From positions 1 through 32,888 of the forward strand of contig DWXO01000089.1 of NCBI GenBank assembly GCA_019119165.1: a DNA stretch of 32,888 nucleotides, read 5' to 3'. Position 1 is the stretch's first letter. Each line of letters starts with the position of its first letter. Source of the DNA: Candidatus Flavonifractor intestinigallinarum. GTDB lineage: Bacteria > Bacillota > Clostridia > Oscillospirales > Oscillospiraceae. The position numbers and the translations under genes are program-made. Positions 31,989 to 32,888 of this stretch are shown here, one piece after another. Under the pieces are notes generated by a model, which made no database searches, had not been told where the DNA came from, and worked only from the letters and a program-made list of their open reading frames with translations.

Positions 31989-32888
31989 TTACATATCGGT
32001 GGTGAGGACCTTCTTCAGGCGGGCAAAGCGGGGCAGGGAGTGCTCCTTGGGGCCGTTGGCCTCGCCCTGGATGAGGGGCAGGACATAGTCGATGAACTCC
32101 TGCTTCACACCGTTGCCGGCCTCGTTGATCCACTCGCGGGGCACCTTCTTCTCGAAGTTGGCCACGATGTCCAGAGGCTGCAGCACGGTCTCGCACTTGT
32201 AGCCGCCCTCACGGCTGCACTGGAAGGCCACCATCTTGTCGGTGGTGCCGGCCACAGCGGCCTCCACGGCGGTCTTGCCGGCCAGGAAGGCCTCGTCGAT
32301 GTCGGTCTTGGAGCCCACATGAGAGCCGCAGCGCTGGAGCAGGGACAGCTCGATGCCGCGGACCTTGGCGCCGGTCTTGTTCTTGATGATGTCGGCCAGC
32401 TTGACAGCCAGGCCGCCCAGCTGAGCGTGACCGAAGCCGTCGGTGGCGGAGGTCTCGGCCTCGGACACGAAGCGGCCGTCGGCGTAGTGGATACCCTCGG
32501 ACACGGCCACCATGCACTTGCCGGTCTTGTTGTAGATGTCGGTCACGTCCTTGACGAACTGATCCATATCGAAGTCCACCTCGGGCAGGTAGACCAGGTC
32601 GGGGCCGCAGCCGGCCACGGAAGCCAGAGCGGCGGAGCCGGCCAGCCAACCGGCGTGACGGCCCATGATCTCGATGACGGTGACCATGCCGGTGTCATAG
32701 ACGTGGGCGTCCTGCCACACCTCGGCGCAGGAGGTGGCGATATACTTGGCGGCGGAAGCGAAGCCGGGGCAGTGGTCGGTGCCGTTCAGGTCGTTGTCGA
32801 TGGTCTTGGGCACGCCCATGATGCGGCACTCATAGCCCACCTTCTGCATATACTTGGAGATCTTGTTGCAGGTGTCCATGGAGTCGTT
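31989..32888 (-). CDS. 6-phosphofructokinase, probably pyrophosphate-dependent (5' partial)
   Basis: The frame is open to the window edge, so the N terminus with the GGDD/GGDG nucleotide motif is missing; about 300 residues are visible. It catalyses phosphorylation of fructose-6-phosphate in glycolysis. The catalytic stretch reads PKTIDNDL rather than PGTIDND; by family knowledge Lys there marks pyrophosphate-using or mixed clades. The substrate-binding MGRHAGWLAG, EGIHYADGR and LQRCGSHVGS segments are present. A pyrophosphate-dependent enzyme would fit an anaerobe, but the missing residue after GGD would be decisive. The stop codon TAA is followed by a strong terminator. Confidence 0.9.
   Translation of the reverse strand, partial: NDSMDTCNKISKYMQKVGYECRIMGVPKTIDNDLNGTDHCPGFASAAKYIATSCAEVWQDAHVYDTGMVTVIEIMGRHAGWLAGSAALASVAGCGPDLVYLPEVDFDMDQFVKDVTDIYNKTGKCMVAVSEGIHYADGRFVSEAETSATDGFGHAQLGGLAVKLADIIKNKTGAKVRGIELSLLQRCGSHVGSKTDIDEAFLAGKTAVEAAVAGTTDKMVAFQCSREGGYKCETVLQPLDIVANFEKKVPREWINEAGNGVKQEFIDYVLPLIQGEANGPKEHSLPRFARLKKVLTTDM

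Overview
The window is a GC-rich, tightly packed bacterial chromosome segment. The organism is most likely a spore-forming Clostridia member of the Oscillospiraceae type (Flavonifractor/Lawsonibacter-like). The reasons are a SCIFF peptide with its radical SAM maturase, sporulation genes (a spoIIM-like gene, cotJ genes, cwlD, yunB, a SigH-like sigma factor), high GC, frequent TTG/GTG starts behind strong Shine-Dalgarno sites, and sigma-A promoters with 17-base spacers. This placement is inferred from gene content; no species is claimed. I see no prophage, insertion sequence, CRISPR array, tRNA or rRNA gene.

Region by region. 1-810 is the 3' end of a CcdA-thioredoxin fusion. 917-4660 holds tgt, yajC, a small membrane protein, the six-cysteine SCIFF peptide (scfA) and its maturase (scfB). 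A 453-base gene-free stretch carrying a terminator and a promoter follows. 5114-6652 is spoIIM-xerD. 6782-10791 is a recombination block (ruvC, ruvA, an unknown small gene, ruvB) followed by glmM. 10863-11851 holds a SigH-like sigma factor and a four-CXXC zinc-ribbon protein. On the minus strand, 11897-12972 is cotJC preceded by a CotJA-CotJB fusion, and 13115-15577 encodes a secreted C69-type peptidase with an InlB-type repeat and three SLH domains. A YhcH-family gene is divergent from cwlD. radA is bracketed by two inverted copies of an 85-base element. Then come a DUF1858 protein, trmK-nif3, yebC, a minus-strand MerR regulator with membrane helices, and RNase P RNA (minus strand) divergent from murD. 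24100-27144 is a tandem of three M42 peptidases, followed by a PLP-dependent 'aluminium resistance' family protein, yunB, vanZ and ligA. The window ends inside a minus-strand phosphofructokinase gene.

Most genes are housekeeping: tRNA modification, Holliday-junction processing, cell-wall precursor synthesis, DNA ligation and glycolysis. They are interleaved with sporulation and spore-coat genes. The most distinctive items are the SCIFF RiPP locus, a terminator-like hairpin whose 3' arm is the next gene's ribosome-binding site (2531-2586), the inverted repeat pair around radA whose left copy supplies the cwlD stop codon, the CotJA-CotJB fusion, the middle M42 paralogue with Gln at the catalytic Glu position, and the membrane-associated MerR protein. 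No entirely new multi-gene system is evident.
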